Shown here piece after piece: positions 44,856 to 54,273 of a stretch of DNA of 64,000 nt (position 1 is its first letter; each line of letters begins with the position of its first letter). The notes under the pieces are model-generated. The model was not told the origin of the DNA. It did not search any database and worked only from the letters and a program-made list of their open reading frames with translations. The position numbers were made by a program, and so were the translations under genes. Source of the DNA: Arthrobacter citreus (GTDB lineage: Bacteria > Actinomycetota > Actinomycetes > Actinomycetales > Micrococcaceae); NCBI RefSeq assembly GCF_009192745.1, contig NZ_VTFV01000007.1, forward strand, positions 155,660 through 219,659, in the 5' to 3' direction.

Positions 44856-46772
44856 TCAGGATGCGGCGGGATCGGGACGCAGCAGCGGGATCAGGTCATC
44901 GAGCACTGAACGGTCTTCGATCGTGGAGGGCACGGTGAAGTCATCCCCGTCCGCAATTTGACGCATGGTCTTGCGCAGGATCTTTCCGGAACGTGTCTTC
45001 GGCAGTGCCTCCACCACCCGGACTTCGCGGAAGTCGGCCACCGGGCCAATCCGGGTGCGCACCAGGTCCGCGAGCGCAGCCTGAATCTCTTCCTCGGCAG
45101 CTTCCGACCCCGCCTTGAGCACCACGTACCCGCAGGGCCGCTGTCCCTTGAGGCTGTCCTTCACCCCGATCACGGCGCATTCGGCAACCGCGGGATGTGA
45201 AGCTACGACCTGTTCGATCGCTCCGGTGGAGAGCCGGTGGCCCGCCACGTTGATAACGTCATCCGTCCTCCCCATGACGAACACGTAGCCGTCTTCATCC
45301 ACATACCCCGAGTCACCCGTGGCATAGCTGCCCTCGAACGCTTCAAGGTAGGAGGCGCGGTAGCGGTCGTCACTGCCCCACAGCGTCGCGAGGGTTCCCG
45401 GCGGGAGAGGCAGGTCCAGAACGATGTTCCCTTCTGCCCCGGGCGGAACCTCGGCTCCGGCGCCGTCCACGATCCGAACCCGGAAACCCGGGACGGGGAA
45501 CGTCGGCGAGCCGGCCTTCAGCGGCTGCGCGTCCAGTCCCATGGGGTTGGCGCAGATGGCCCATCCGGTTTCGGTCTGCCACCAGTGATCAACCACCGGG
45601 ATACCCAGCGACTCCGTGGCCCACCGGTAGGTCTCGGGGTCCAGCCGCTCCCCCGCCGCAAAAAGGGTCCGGAGCCTGGTGAGGTCGTATCCTGCGGTAA
45701 GCGCGGCGTCGGGATCGGCCCGGCGAATAGCCCGCAGCGCAGTAGGAGCGGTGAAGAGCACATCAACGCCGTGTTCGGCAGCCACGCGCCAGAAGGCGCC
45801 GGCGTCGGGAGTCCCCACGGGTTTGCCTTCGTACAGGACTGTGGCGGCGCCGGCGATCAGCGGCCCGTAAACGATGTAGGAATGGCCAACAACCCAGCCG
45901 ACGTCGGACGCCGTCCACATGGTCTGGCCGGGAACGACGTCGTAGATGTTGGCCATGGACCAGGCCAGGGCAACTGCGTGGCCGCCGTTGTCCCGCACCA
46001 CGCCCTTGGGCGAACCCGTGGTTCCGGAGGTGTAGAGAATGTAGAGCGGGTCCGTGGCGGCAACGCTCACCGGGCCCTGCGGCTGGGCAGCAGCGGCAAG
46101 CTTTGCCCAGTCCAGCCACGCAGCTCCGCCCGCACCGTCAAACTGGGCAGCTGTGTGGCCAAACCCCTCCCTGGCCGCCACAACAACGGCGCGCACCGGA
46201 TGGGAGGCTGCCTCCAATGCCTGGCTGACGGTGGGCAGGTACTCGACCCGGCGCTTGGGTTCCAGTCCCCCGCTGGCGGTCACTACGACGTCGGGACGTG
46301 CGTCGTCGATCCGTGCCGCAAGTTCCGTGGCGGCGAAGCCTCCAAACACCACTGAGTGCACGGCTCCCAGCCGTGCGCAGGCCAGCATGGCGATCACCGC
46401 TTCGGGGATCATCGGCAGGTAGATCACCACCCGGTCCCCGGCACCGATGCCCTGCCCGTGCAGGACTCCGGCGAAGTTCTCCACCTCCGACAGCAGCTCG
46501 GCAAAGGTGTAGGTGCGCTGGCTGCCGAGCATCGCGGAGTCGTACACCAGCGCCGTCTCGCTCCCGCGCCCGGCAAGTACATGCCGGTCCAGGGCGTTGT
46601 AACTGGTGTTCAGCGCCCCGTCCGGAAACCAGCGGAACAGTGGCGCCCCGGAATCATCCAGCGCCTTCCGTGGACGGACATCCCAGTCCACGAGGTCCGC
46701 TGCCTTCAGCCAAAACGCTTCCGGGTCGTTGACGCTTGCGGCATAGGTTTCGGCGTAACCGGCAGTTCCCAT
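44856..46772 (-). CDS. prpE: Propionyl-CoA synthetase / acyl-CoA synthetase PrpE
   Basis: A 638-residue AMP-forming acyl-CoA synthetase of the acetyl/propionyl-CoA synthetase type, with an N-terminal ACS domain (AYAETYAASV-like region to SYNALDRHV). Motifs are ILYTSGTTGSPKGVVRDNGG (P-loop), DHWWQTETGWAI, YATGDSGYVDEDGYVFVMGR and the C-terminal Lys in LPKTRSGKILRKTMR. It is divergent from gntR-prpDBC, which marks propionate as the likely substrate. ATG 46772 has AAGGAGG 5 nt upstream; the open frame further upstream covers the operator region and is not coding. Confidence 0.92.
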   Translation of the reverse strand: MGTAGYAETYAASVNDPEAFWLKAADLVDWDVRPRKALDDSGAPLFRWFPDGALNTSYNALDRHVLAGRGSETALVYDSAMLGSQRTYTFAELLSEVENFAGVLHGQGIGAGDRVVIYLPMIPEAVIAMLACARLGAVHSVVFGGFAATELAARIDDARPDVVVTASGGLEPKRRVEYLPTVSQALEAASHPVRAVVVAAREGFGHTAAQFDGAGGAAWLDWAKLAAAAQPQGPVSVAATDPLYILYTSGTTGSPKGVVRDNGGHAVALAWSMANIYDVVPGQTMWTASDVGWVVGHSYIVYGPLIAGAATVLYEGKPVGTPDAGAFWRVAAEHGVDVLFTAPTALRAIRRADPDAALTAGYDLTRLRTLFAAGERLDPETYRWATESLGIPVVDHWWQTETGWAICANPMGLDAQPLKAGSPTFPVPGFRVRIVDGAGAEVPPGAEGNIVLDLPLPPGTLATLWGSDDRYRASYLEAFEGSYATGDSGYVDEDGYVFVMGRTDDVINVAGHRLSTGAIEQVVASHPAVAECAVIGVKDSLKGQRPCGYVVLKAGSEAAEEEIQAALADLVRTRIGPVADFREVRVVEALPKTRSGKILRKTMRQIADGDDFTVPSTIEDRSVLDDLIPLLRPDPAAS

Positions 46773-46872
46773 GAATCCTCCTTGATTCGCGGCCCCTTGG
46801 GGTGGACGCAGGGCACGCAACCATGCGTACCGGCCATCGTAGGCGACTGAAGGGCCGCTGAGAACCCCAGTG

Positions 46873-46882
46873 CTGTATACAG
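46873..46882. promoter_or_regulatory. Operator 1 of the prp locus (CTGTATACAG)
   Basis: A perfect 10-bp palindrome with core TGTATACA lies 100 bp upstream of prpE and 98 bp upstream of gntR. The same core recurs 63 bp away (operator 2), exactly six helical turns. Likely bound by the adjacent GntR/FadR-type protein. Confidence 0.6.
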
Positions 46883-46935
46883 AACCTACTGAATCCCTGG
46901 AGAAATAGGAGAGCTGCTTCACGATTAGGTGTTCT

Positions 46936-46945
46936 GTGTATACAC
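46936..46945. promoter_or_regulatory. Operator 2 of the prp locus (GTGTATACAC)
   Basis: A perfect 10-bp palindrome with the same TGTATACA core as operator 1, 35 bp before the gntR start. It overlaps a possible -10 region (TATACA), as expected for a repressor site. Confidence 0.6.
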
Positions 46946-46980
46946 TGAGGCCAGTTAGAGACATCGTGGAGAGGGCTACC

Positions 46981-47628
46981 ATGCGGGCCAGCGACAAGGC
47001 CTACGCCATGCTGCGGGAGGACATCGTCGAGTGGCGCCTGCCCCCGGGAACCGTGCTTGGCGAAGTCGAACAGTCCCGGCGGCTGGGGGTTTCCCGCACG
47101 CCGCTGCGCGAGGCCCTCGCCCGGCTCACCGCCGACGGGCTTACCGCGCCGCACAACGGACGCGGCGTCGTCGTCACCCCCATCTCCCCCGAAACTGTCG
47201 GCGCGCTCTTCGAGCTGCGGCAGGCGCTGGAGTGCCAGGCGGCCTCCCTGGCAGCAGCAAGGGGCCGGCCCGAAGTCTTCCAGGCGCTCCGGAGCGACTT
47301 TGAGGACGCGGCGGGGCAGCTGGAAGCCGATCCCGGCGAGGACCCGGCACGGCGGGGCTACTACGCCCTTGTTGCACGCCTCGATGCCGGGATCGACGAA
47401 GCCGCGGCCAACCCCTATCTGGCACAGGCCCTGGTCAACGTGCGGCTGCACCTCGCGCGGGTACGCCGGCTGGCGAAGGACAACCCGGCAAGACTGCGCG
47501 AAACAGCGGCCGAACACGCCACGATCGCTGCAGCCATTGCGGCCGGGGATCCCGCCCTGGCAGCGGCCGCCACCAAAGTCCACCTGTACAAAAGCCTTGA
47601 ACACTTCACCACCGTCCACCATCCCTGA
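46981..47628 (+). CDS. GntR-family (FadR subfamily) regulator of the prp genes
   Basis: A 215-residue regulator. The N-terminal winged HTH (SDKAYAMLREDIVEWRLPPG, RLGVSRTPLREALARL) is followed by an all-helical FCD ligand domain with the metal-type residues Asp/His (RLDAGIDE, VRLHLARVRRL, EHATIAAAIAAGD). ATG 46981 has GGAGAGG 6 nt upstream; earlier in-frame starts would lie inside the operator. It is the first gene of gntR-prpD-prpB-prpC and probably represses both this operon and prpE until a propionate-derived ligand binds. Confidence 0.9.
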   Translation: MRASDKAYAMLREDIVEWRLPPGTVLGEVEQSRRLGVSRTPLREALARLTADGLTAPHNGRGVVVTPISPETVGALFELRQALECQAASLAAARGRPEVFQALRSDFEDAAGQLEADPGEDPARRGYYALVARLDAGIDEAAANPYLAQALVNVRLHLARVRRLAKDNPARLRETAAEHATIAAAIAAGDPALAAAATKVHLYKSLEHFTTVHHP

Positions 47629-47654
47629 GCTGAACCACCCGAGAGGACCGCGCC

Positions 47655-49172
47655 TTGAAAACGCATAACGTACGTGTTTACCGCAGTGAGGAAACCCTTC
47701 CCCGCGAGGAGCAGCTGGCCTGGAAGATCGCCGCTGTTGCCGCGGACCCCGTGGACGTCACTGCCGACGTCGCGGACATGGTCATCAACCGCATCATCGA
47801 CAACGCTTCCGTGGCCGTGGCTTCCCTGAACCGCGGCCCCATCGTTGCCGCCCGGGCACAGGCACTCTCCTTCGCCCCGTCCTCCGGCGGGACCGGCGCC
47901 TCCGTATTCGGCGTCCAGGAGAAGACCTCCCCCGAGTGGGCAGCCTGGGCCAACGGCGTGGCCGTGCGTGAACTGGACTACCACGACACGTTCCTCGCCG
48001 CCGAGTATTCCCACCCCGGCGACAACATTCCCCCGATCCTTGCCGCTGCCCAGCACACCGGAGCGTCCGGGGCGGACCTGCTGCGCGGCATCGCCACCGG
48101 ATACGAAATCCAGGTTGATCTGGCCAAGGCCATCTGCCTGCACAAGCACAAGATCGACCACGTCGCCCACCTCGGCCCCTCCGCAGCGGCCGGCATCGGA
48201 ACCCTCCTGGGCCTGGATATCGAGACCATCTTCCAGGCCGTGGGCCAGGCGCTGCACACCACCACCGCCACCCGGCAGTCACGCAAGGGCGAAATCTCCA
48301 CGTGGAAGGCTCACGCACCCGCGTTCGCCGGGAAGATGGCGGTGGAGGCGGTGGACCGTGCCATGCGCGGGCAGACCTCACCCACTCCCATCTACGAAGG
48401 CGAAGACGGCGTGATCGCCTGGCTGCTGGACGGACCCGACGCCGCCTACGAAGTGCCGCTGCCCGCTCCCGGTGAGGCGAAGCGCGCCATCCTGGACACC
48501 TACACCAAGGAGCACTCCGCCGAGTACCAGGCCCAGGCCTGGATCGACCTGGCCCGGAAGATCCACCGCGAGCACCCCGAAACAGCCGACCCGGCCAACG
48601 TCGCCTCCGTGCTGATCTCCACCTCGCACCACACGCACTACGTCATTGGCTCCGGAGCGAACGATCCGCAGAAGTACGATCCCACCGCTTCGCGCGAGAC
48701 GCTGGACCACTCGATCCCGTACATCTTCACGGTCGCCCTGCAGGACGGCGCCTGGCACCACGTGGATTCGTACTCCCCCGAGCGGGCCGGCCGCCCGGAC
48801 ACGGTGGCGCTCTGGCACAAGGTGACCACGGTGGAGGATCCGGAATGGACCCGCCGCTACCACTCGGTGGACATTGCGGAGAAGGCGTTCGGCGGGCGGG
48901 TGGACATCACCCTGGCCGACGGCACCGTAATCACGGACGCGATCGCCGTGGCCGACGCCCACCCGCTTGGTGCCCGGCCGTTCGTCCGCGCCGACTACAT
49001 CAACAAGTTCCGCACGCTTGCAGCCGGACTGGTCACGGAAGAGGAAATGGACCGTTTCATCTCCGCTGCCGAGCGGCTGCCCGAACTCGCGGCCGGGGAA
49101 CTCGGCCAGCTCAACATCACCGCTGCAGCCGGCGTCATCGACCCGGCCGCCGCACCGAAGGGACTGTTCTAA
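47655..49172 (+). CDS. prpD: 2-Methylcitrate dehydratase
   Basis: A 505-residue MmgE/PrpD-family enzyme that dehydrates 2-methylcitrate to methylaconitate/2-methylisocitrate precursors. Family features are [58 protein letters not shown] and [19 protein letters not shown] 47655 with GAGAGG 8 nt upstream is the start. It is 26 bp after gntR and directly precedes prpB (no gap). It completes the methylcitrate cycle with PrpC and PrpB. Confidence 0.95.
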   Translation: MKTHNVRVYRSEETLPREEQLAWKIAAVAADPVDVTADVADMVINRIIDNASVAVASLNRGPIVAARAQALSFAPSSGGTGASVFGVQEKTSPEWAAWANGVAVRELDYHDTFLAAEYSHPGDNIPPILAAAQHTGASGADLLRGIATGYEIQVDLAKAICLHKHKIDHVAHLGPSAAAGIGTLLGLDIETIFQAVGQALHTTTATRQSRKGEISTWKAHAPAFAGKMAVEAVDRAMRGQTSPTPIYEGEDGVIAWLLDGPDAAYEVPLPAPGEAKRAILDTYTKEHSAEYQAQAWIDLARKIHREHPETADPANVASVLISTSHHTHYVIGSGANDPQKYDPTASRETLDHSIPYIFTVALQDGAWHHVDSYSPERAGRPDTVALWHKVTTVEDPEWTRRYHSVDIAEKAFGGRVDITLADGTVITDAIAVADAHPLGARPFVRADYINKFRTLAAGLVTEEEMDRFISAAERLPELAAGELGQLNITAAAGVIDPAAAPKGLF

Positions 49173-50087
49173 ATGCTGTACTCCTCCACCACCCCCGAGC
49201 AGAAGCGCATCGCGATGCGGGAGGGCCTGGCATCGAGCACCCTGCAGCAGTACCCGGGGGCTTTCAATCCGCTCTCCGCCCGCCTGATCGAGGAAAAGGG
49301 CTTCTCCGGCGTCTACATCTCCGGCGCGGTCCTGGCCAACGACCTTGGCCTGCCGGACATCGGCCTGACCACCCTCACCGAGGTGGCCGCCCGGGCCGGC
49401 CAGATCGCCCGAATGACCGATTTGCCGGCCATCGTTGACGCCGACACCGGGTTCGGCGAGCCGATGAACGTGGCCCGGACCATCCAGGAGCTGGAGAACG
49501 CCGGGCTGGCCGGCTGCCACATCGAGGACCAGTTCAACCCCAAACGCTGCGGCCATCTGGACGGCAAGAACGTGGTTGACCTGGACACCGCCACCAAGCG
49601 GATCCGCGCTGCCGCCGATGCCCGCCGGGACCCGAACTTCCTCATCATGGCGCGGACGGATATCCGCGCCGTGGAGGGCCTGGAAGCAGCTCAGGACCGG
49701 GCACGCGCCCTGGTCGAGGCCGGCGCTGACGCGATCTTCCCCGAGGCCATGAAGACGGTGGAGGAATTCGCGGCCATCCGCGCCGCCGTCGACGTGCCGA
49801 TCCTGGCCAACATGACCGAGTTCGGCAAAAGCGAACTCTTCACCTACGACCAGCTCGCCTCGGCGGGCGTGAACATGGTCATCTACCCGGTAACGCTGCT
49901 GCGCAGCGCCATGGGTGCTGCCGAGCGCACGCTGGAGACCATCAAGGCCGACGGCACCCAGGCCGCCAGCGTTCCCAGCATGCTCACACGTGCACGCCTG
50001 TACGATCTGGTGGATTATGAGGCGTACAACCGCTTCGATACCTCGGTATTTAATTTCCAGGTCCCCGGCACCCCGGCGTCGGCCTGA
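49173..50087 (+). CDS. prpB: 2-Methylisocitrate lyase
   Basis: A 304-residue isocitrate-lyase-superfamily enzyme cleaving 2-methylisocitrate to pyruvate and succinate. It has the metal-binding DADTGFGEPMNV, the catalytic loop KRCGHLDGKN with the active Cys, and IMARTDIRAVEG. ATG 49173 follows the prpD stop immediately. The products feed the TCA cycle and link to pyc and dctA functions in this window. Confidence 0.96.
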   Translation: MLYSSTTPEQKRIAMREGLASSTLQQYPGAFNPLSARLIEEKGFSGVYISGAVLANDLGLPDIGLTTLTEVAARAGQIARMTDLPAIVDADTGFGEPMNVARTIQELENAGLAGCHIEDQFNPKRCGHLDGKNVVDLDTATKRIRAAADARRDPNFLIMARTDIRAVEGLEAAQDRARALVEAGADAIFPEAMKTVEEFAAIRAAVDVPILANMTEFGKSELFTYDQLASAGVNMVIYPVTLLRSAMGAAERTLETIKADGTQAASVPSMLTRARLYDLVDYEAYNRFDTSVFNFQVPGTPASA

Positions 50088-50172
50088 CCTGGTCCGCTCC
50101 ATTCCGGCACACGTACAAAAGAAGGCACCGCCCCACCACTGATCTGCGCACCACGACGAAGGAGTCCCAGAC

Positions 50173-51309
50173 ATGACCGACACCACGATTCACAAGGGCC
50201 TGGCCGGAGTGCTGGTGGACACCACCCGCATCTCCAAGGTCAACCCGGAAACCAACTCACTGCTCTACCGCGGCTACCCTGTCCAGGAGCTGGCCGCCAA
50301 GTGCTCGTTCGAGGAAGTTGCCTACCTGCTCTGGAACGGAGAGCTGCCCTCCGCGGATGAACTCGCAGCGTTTATGGACGCCGAGCGATCCCAGCGGGCC
50401 CTCACCCCGGAGCTGAAGGCAGTGATTGACGCGCTGCCGGTCACCTGCCATCCGATGGACGTCTGCCGTACGGCGGCCTCCGTGCTGGGCGCCCAGCACG
50501 AGGCTGCCGGCGACTCCAGTGCGGAGGCCAACCTCGCCAAGTCCATCAGCCTCTTCGCAGCCATGCCTGCCGTGGTTGCCTACGACCAGCGACGCCGGCG
50601 CGGCGAGGAGCTCGTGGAACCGCGGGATGACCTGGGCTATTCGGCCAATTTCCTGTGGATGACCTTTGGGGAGGAAGCAGCGCCGGAGGTTGTTGACGCC
50701 TTCAACGTCTCGATGATCCTTTACGCGGAGCACTCCTTCAACGCTTCCACCTTCACCGCCCGGGTCATCACCTCCACACTGGCAGATCTGCACTCCGCGG
50801 TCGCCGGAGCCATCGGTGCGCTCAAGGGCCCGTTGCACGGCGGCGCCAATGAGGCAGTCATGCACACGTTCGAGGAGATCACCGCGGCCAGCACGGAGGA
50901 AGCCGAAGCTGCCGCCTACGCCGCGGCGTGGCTGGATGAGGCGCTGACCGAGAAGAAGAAGATCATGGGTTTCGGCCACCGGGTCTACAAGAACGGCGAT
51001 TCACGGGTTCCGACCATGAAGGCAGCCCTGGACACCATGATCAAGCACTACGACCGCCCGGACCTCGGCGAGCTCTACACGGCGCTGGAAACTGCCATGG
51101 CTGAGCGGAAGAACATCCTGCCGAACCTGGACTACCCGGCCGGCCCTGCCTACCACCTGATGGGCTTTGACACCCCAACGTTCACGCCCTTGTTCGTCGC
51201 CGCGCGGATCACCGGGTGGACCGCGCACATCATGGAACAGCTGGAAGCCAACTCTCTGATCCGCCCGTTGAGTGAGTACAACGGCCCGGACGAGCGCCAC
51301 CTGGCCTAA
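50173..51309 (+). CDS. prpC: 2-Methylcitrate synthase
   Basis: A 378-residue citrate-synthase-family enzyme condensing propionyl-CoA with oxaloacetate. The catalytic His residues lie in GPLHGGANEAVM and IMGFGHRVYKNGDSR, and the catalytic Asp in MGFDTPTFTP. The short form and operon position identify PrpC rather than the TCA citrate synthase GltA, although many also accept acetyl-CoA. ATG 50173 has GAAGGAG 9 nt upstream. It is the last gene of the operon, followed by a strong terminator. Confidence 0.95.
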   Translation: MTDTTIHKGLAGVLVDTTRISKVNPETNSLLYRGYPVQELAAKCSFEEVAYLLWNGELPSADELAAFMDAERSQRALTPELKAVIDALPVTCHPMDVCRTAASVLGAQHEAAGDSSAEANLAKSISLFAAMPAVVAYDQRRRRGEELVEPRDDLGYSANFLWMTFGEEAAPEVVDAFNVSMILYAEHSFNASTFTARVITSTLADLHSAVAGAIGALKGPLHGGANEAVMHTFEEITAASTEEAEAAAYAAAWLDEALTEKKKIMGFGHRVYKNGDSRVPTMKAALDTMIKHYDRPDLGELYTALETAMAERKNILPNLDYPAGPAYHLMGFDTPTFTPLFVAARITGWTAHIMEQLEANSLIRPLSEYNGPDERHLA

Positions 51310-51319
51310 AGCACTTTCC

Positions 51320-51368
51320 ACACGCGAATGCCCGCTGCAGGATCCTCCTGCAGCGGGCATTCGCGTGT
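51320..51368. terminator. Bidirectional terminator between prpC and merR
   Basis: A perfect 23-bp stem beginning ACACGCGAATGCCCGCTG, with a 3-nt loop, lies 11 bp after the prpC stop and 3 bp before the convergent MerR stop. Confidence 0.85.
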
Positions 51369-51370
51369 GT

Positions 51371-52027
51371 CTAGGGAGTTTTGTGCCCCGGGTCTGCCGG
51401 GGCCGTTTCGGGGGAACCTACCCGGGAAAAGATCCTGCCGGAGACGTCCTGCTGCGCCAGACGGCGCAGGGCCAGCAGGACAGGTTCAATCAGCACAGTG
51501 CCCAGCACCACGTACCGCAGTGCCTCCGCCGGCGAATCCAGCGGCACTGACTGGACTTCGCGGGCAGCAACGCCGTGCATCGCTGCCGCGTAGGTTCTCA
51601 GCAGCTCTGGAGTCATCGCAAAACCGGCATCCTCCAGGCCGGTGAGGGCCCGTTCAAGCCGGAACCGGGCTTCGTGGTCTGCTGGATCGACCTCCCAGCC
51701 CAGCTCAGCCAGCACGGCATCGGCGCGCGGGTGCGATTCCTGATCCGGCTGCGCTGACCCCAGTGCATGGTGGGTTGCTCCGAGGAAGTCATGGGCGGAT
51801 GCAGGCGGGTCATCAAGCTGCGCCAGTACGGCTGCGGCCTTGGCAACGGACAGGCCGCCCGGACCCAGCAGGGCACGAACCAGCCGGAGCCGGGCGGCGT
51901 GGGTCTCCGAGTAATCCGCCTGCCGGGGCGCTGTGGGGCGTCCTTCGGGCAGCAGTCCCGCCCGGATGTAGTACTTGATGGTCGCCACGGGAACGTCCGT
52001 GGCTGCTGAAAGTTCTGAGATTCGCAT
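51371..52027 (-). CDS. MerR-family regulator paired with a DUF4188 gene
   Basis: A 218-residue regulator with a MerR HTH at residues 1-70 (MRISELSAATDVPVATIKYY, GRPTAPRQADYSETHAARLR) and a helical C-terminal domain of about 130 residues. Arrangement and size resemble the TetR-like-effector MerR group. ATG 52027 has GGGGG upstream. It is divergent from the DUF4188 gene, with a 21-bp inverted repeat between them that is the likely shared operator. Confidence 0.87.
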   Translation of the reverse strand: MRISELSAATDVPVATIKYYIRAGLLPEGRPTAPRQADYSETHAARLRLVRALLGPGGLSVAKAAAVLAQLDDPPASAHDFLGATHHALGSAQPDQESHPRADAVLAELGWEVDPADHEARFRLERALTGLEDAGFAMTPELLRTYAAAMHGVAAREVQSVPLDSPAEALRYVVLGTVLIEPVLLALRRLAQQDVSGRIFSRVGSPETAPADPGHKTP

Positions 52028-52064
52028 CCGTACCCCCTTGTGCTGGATAGTCTAACTCTCTAGC

Positions 52065-52085
52065 TTGGATAGCAGCACTATCCAA
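52065..52085. promoter_or_regulatory. Operator-like inverted repeat TTGGATAG-N5-CTATCCAA
   Basis: A perfect 8-5-8 inverted repeat in the 76-bp gap between the divergent merR and DUF4188 genes. A further half site TGGATAG lies at 52044-52050. A promoter TTGTGC (52038) - 17 bp - TAGCTT (52061) ends at the repeat, so binding there would control the DUF4188 gene. Confidence 0.6.
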
Positions 52086-52103
52086 TACCTAGGAGGGGCC
52101 GTC

Positions 52104-52580
52104 ATGGCTCAAATTCTCAGCCACCGCTCAACCCACCGGCACACCGGCCCGCTGGTGGTGTTCCTCATTGGCATGCGGATCAACCGCCCCTGGCGCCCGG
52201 ACCTCTGGTTGCCGGCCTTTGCCGCCATGCCGCGGATGCTGAGGGAACTATCGTCGGACCCCGGCTCCGGCCTGCTGGGTTACCGATTGACCTTCGGAGC
52301 CGGCGGCCCCCTGGTGGTGCAGTACTGGAAGAGCACCGAAGAGCTCTACGCGTACGCCAGCCAGCCGGACGCAGAACACCGGCCGGCCTGGGCAGCCTTT
52401 AACCGCCGGGCCCGAAAGGCCCCGGGAGCGGTCGGGATCTGGCATGAGACCTTTCCGGTGGACCGGGCCGAATCACTGTACGTCGGGATGCCGGTGTCAG
52501 GCCTGGCCAAGGCGACCGCCAACCAGCCTGCGCCAGACGGCAGCCGGGCAGCGGACCGGCTGGCCGCGGCGAGGAATTAG
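52104..52580 (+). CDS. DUF4188 domain protein (monooxygenase-like dimeric alpha/beta barrel)
   Basis: A 158-residue protein of the DUF4188 family: VVFLIGMRINRPWRPDLWLP, LLGYRLTFGAGGPLVVQYWK and AAFNRRARKAPGAVGIWHET are the conserved blocks. The fold is thought to resemble small heme- or cofactor-free monooxygenases, but no activity is established. ATG 52104 has AGGAGGG 7 nt upstream. The divergent MerR gene and the operator between them suggest induction by a small molecule. Confidence 0.83.
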   Translation: MAQILSHRSTHRHTGPLVVFLIGMRINRPWRPDLWLPAFAAMPRMLRELSSDPGSGLLGYRLTFGAGGPLVVQYWKSTEELYAYASQPDAEHRPAWAAFNRRARKAPGAVGIWHETFPVDRAESLYVGMPVSGLAKATANQPAPDGSRAADRLAAARN

Positions 52581-52613
52581 CCGCCCACGGCGCGCGCGTC
52601 CGGCAAGGGCACC

Positions 52614-53120
52614 TCAGGGCGAGGAGAACACCACGCTGGCCACGCACTCGTTGTCGGGTGCCAGCGTGATGACGGCAGCGAAGTAGTCGCCGTCGAGCAC
52701 CCTCGGCAGCCAATGTGCGGAGTCCTCCCACATCTGCGGGTAGGGAACCGAGTCCGCCGCGTACCAGGCAGGGTCGATTTCCGACGACGGTGCGGGCTCC
52801 CCCAGCCAGTTCCAGCTGCGGTAGACGACGGTGGACATATCCCATTCGGGCCTCGCAGGAAAGACGAACTCGATAGTCCCGGCAGGTTCAAGATCCGCTT
52901 CCGCCACCGTGACCCCGGATTCCTCGAAGACCTCCCGGACGGCGGCCTGTTCGGGGGTCTCCCCCGGCTCTACGTGCCCGCCGAGAGTAACAATACGGCC
53001 GACGCCGAAGCCGGTCTTTTTCAGGCCCAGCAGCACTTCCTGCACCCCGTCGCGGGATTCACGCATGAGGAAACACAGCACCACCTCAGTGGCGCGCGTC
53101 GCCCGCGCTGCCGGGTTCAC
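52614..53120 (-). CDS. Nudix hydrolase, MTH1 (8-oxo-dGTPase)-like
   Basis: A 168-residue Nudix protein. The Nudix box [20 protein letters not shown] is intact. [17 protein letters not shown] near the N-terminus and [10 protein letters not shown] near the C-terminus resemble mammalian MTH1, including Trp and Asp residues that in MTH1 contact the oxidised base; the second Asp of MTH1 is Ser here. Sanitising oxidised purine nucleotides is therefore likely. GTG 53120 overlaps the xerD stop (GTGA), so it is expressed as the last gene of the xerD run. Confidence 0.86.
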   Translation of the reverse strand: MNPAARATRATEVVLCFLMRESRDGVQEVLLGLKKTGFGVGRIVTLGGHVEPGETPEQAAVREVFEESGVTVAEADLEPAGTIEFVFPARPEWDMSTVVYRSWNWLGEPAPSSEIDPAWYAADSVPYPQMWEDSAHWLPRVLDGDYFAAVITLAPDNECVASVVFSSP

Positions 53121-54265
53121 AGCGCCCGCGGATGGGCCGCGGCATAAACCTCACGCAGCGTGTCAGCGGTGACCAGCGTGTATACCTGGGTGGTGGTAAC
53201 GGAGGCATGTCCGAGCAGCTCCTGGACTACGCGTACGTCGGCGCCGCCTTCAAGCAGGTGCGTGGCGAAAGAATGCCTCAGGGTGTGCGGGGAAACGTCC
53301 CTGTTGATCTTCGCCCTTTCGGCGGCCGTCTTCAGGATCGTCCACGCGCTCTGCCTGCTGAGCCGTCCGCCCCGCGCGTTGAGGAACAGGGCTGGGGTGC
53401 CTTTGCCTTTGGCCGCTGCTCCGGGCCGGCCCCGCACCAGGTACTCATCCAGCGCCCGCGCAGCATAGGAGCCCAGCGGCACGAGGCGCTCCTTGGATCC
53501 TTTGCCAAAAAGCCGAACGACGTCGGGCCCGTTGGCCGGGATGCGTTCAAGGGAGAGGTCATCGATGTCCAGCCCCACGGCCTCGCTGATGCGCGCACCG
53601 GTTGAGTACAGGAACTCGAGCAGTGCCCGGTCGCGCAGGCCGGTGGGGGTATCGAGTGGAATGGCTTCCAGGATCCGGGTTACCTCGTCCACGCTGATGG
53701 CCTTGGGCAGGCGTTTACCCGGCAGGGGGGGATGCACGTCTGCTGCAGGATCCTGCTCCGTCAGCCCTTCCAGCGCCCAGAACTTGTGCAGGCCGCGCAC
53801 AGCGACGATGGTCCGGGCAGCAGAGCGCACGCTCAGGGCGGAGGCGCCGTCCGACCCTTCTGCGATGGACCGGGCAAACGCGGTGACATCGTGCCGGGTG
53901 ATGTCAGTTACGGCGGTCCGCCCGTTGGCGGTGAGGAAGCGTGCGTAACGCAGAAGGTCGCGGCGGTAGGCGTCCACTGTATTGCGCGCCAGCCCCCGCT
54001 CCACAGCCATGTGCTGCAGATAGGCCCCGATGGCACGGCCGACGGCGGTGGAGCGCAGCTCCTCTTCCGCGGACCGGGAACTGCGCGCGGCCGGTGCGGA
54101 TGCTTTCGACGATTCAGCCTGCGCGTGGGCCGAGAGTTCTGCGCGGTCAAGGATAAGGGTGGGGTTCAGCTGGGCGGAAAGGTCCAGCTCAATGGTGTCA
54201 TTGTGCCGGGCAACGGCGGGAGCGCCGTCCGTTCCGGCGCTGGATGGGGGAACGTTTGACGGCAT
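53117..54265 (-). CDS. xerD: Tyrosine recombinase XerD
   Basis: A 382-residue site-specific recombinase for chromosome dimer resolution. All catalytic residues are present: Arg in [12 protein letters not shown], Lys in [22 protein letters not shown] (HxxR), [11 protein letters not shown] with His and the nucleophilic Tyr. ATG 54265 has AGGGGA 4 nt upstream. The N-terminal 85 residues before the SAM-like core-binding domain are extra compared with most XerD proteins and look disordered. Position between the ADP-ribose Nudix gene and the parA side matches M. tuberculosis Rv1701; it is a housekeeping gene, not an island integrase. Confidence 0.92.
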   Translation of the reverse strand: MPSNVPPSSAGTDGAPAVARHNDTIELDLSAQLNPTLILDRAELSAHAQAESSKASAPAARSSRSAEEELRSTAVGRAIGAYLQHMAVERGLARNTVDAYRRDLLRYARFLTANGRTAVTDITRHDVTAFARSIAEGSDGASALSVRSAARTIVAVRGLHKFWALEGLTEQDPAADVHPPLPGKRLPKAISVDEVTRILEAIPLDTPTGLRDRALLEFLYSTGARISEAVGLDIDDLSLERIPANGPDVVRLFGKGSKERLVPLGSYAARALDEYLVRGRPGAAAKGKGTPALFLNARGGRLSRQSAWTILKTAAERAKINRDVSPHTLRHSFATHLLEGGADVRVVQELLGHASVTTTQVYTLVTADTLREVYAAAHPRAL

Positions 54266-54273
54266 TGGTTCCC

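Noticed and set aside
53117..54265. XerD as a possible integrase of a genomic island
   Set aside because: Full XerD motif set and conserved housekeeping neighbours (Nudix, pyrG, recN) show it is the chromosomal dimer-resolution enzyme.
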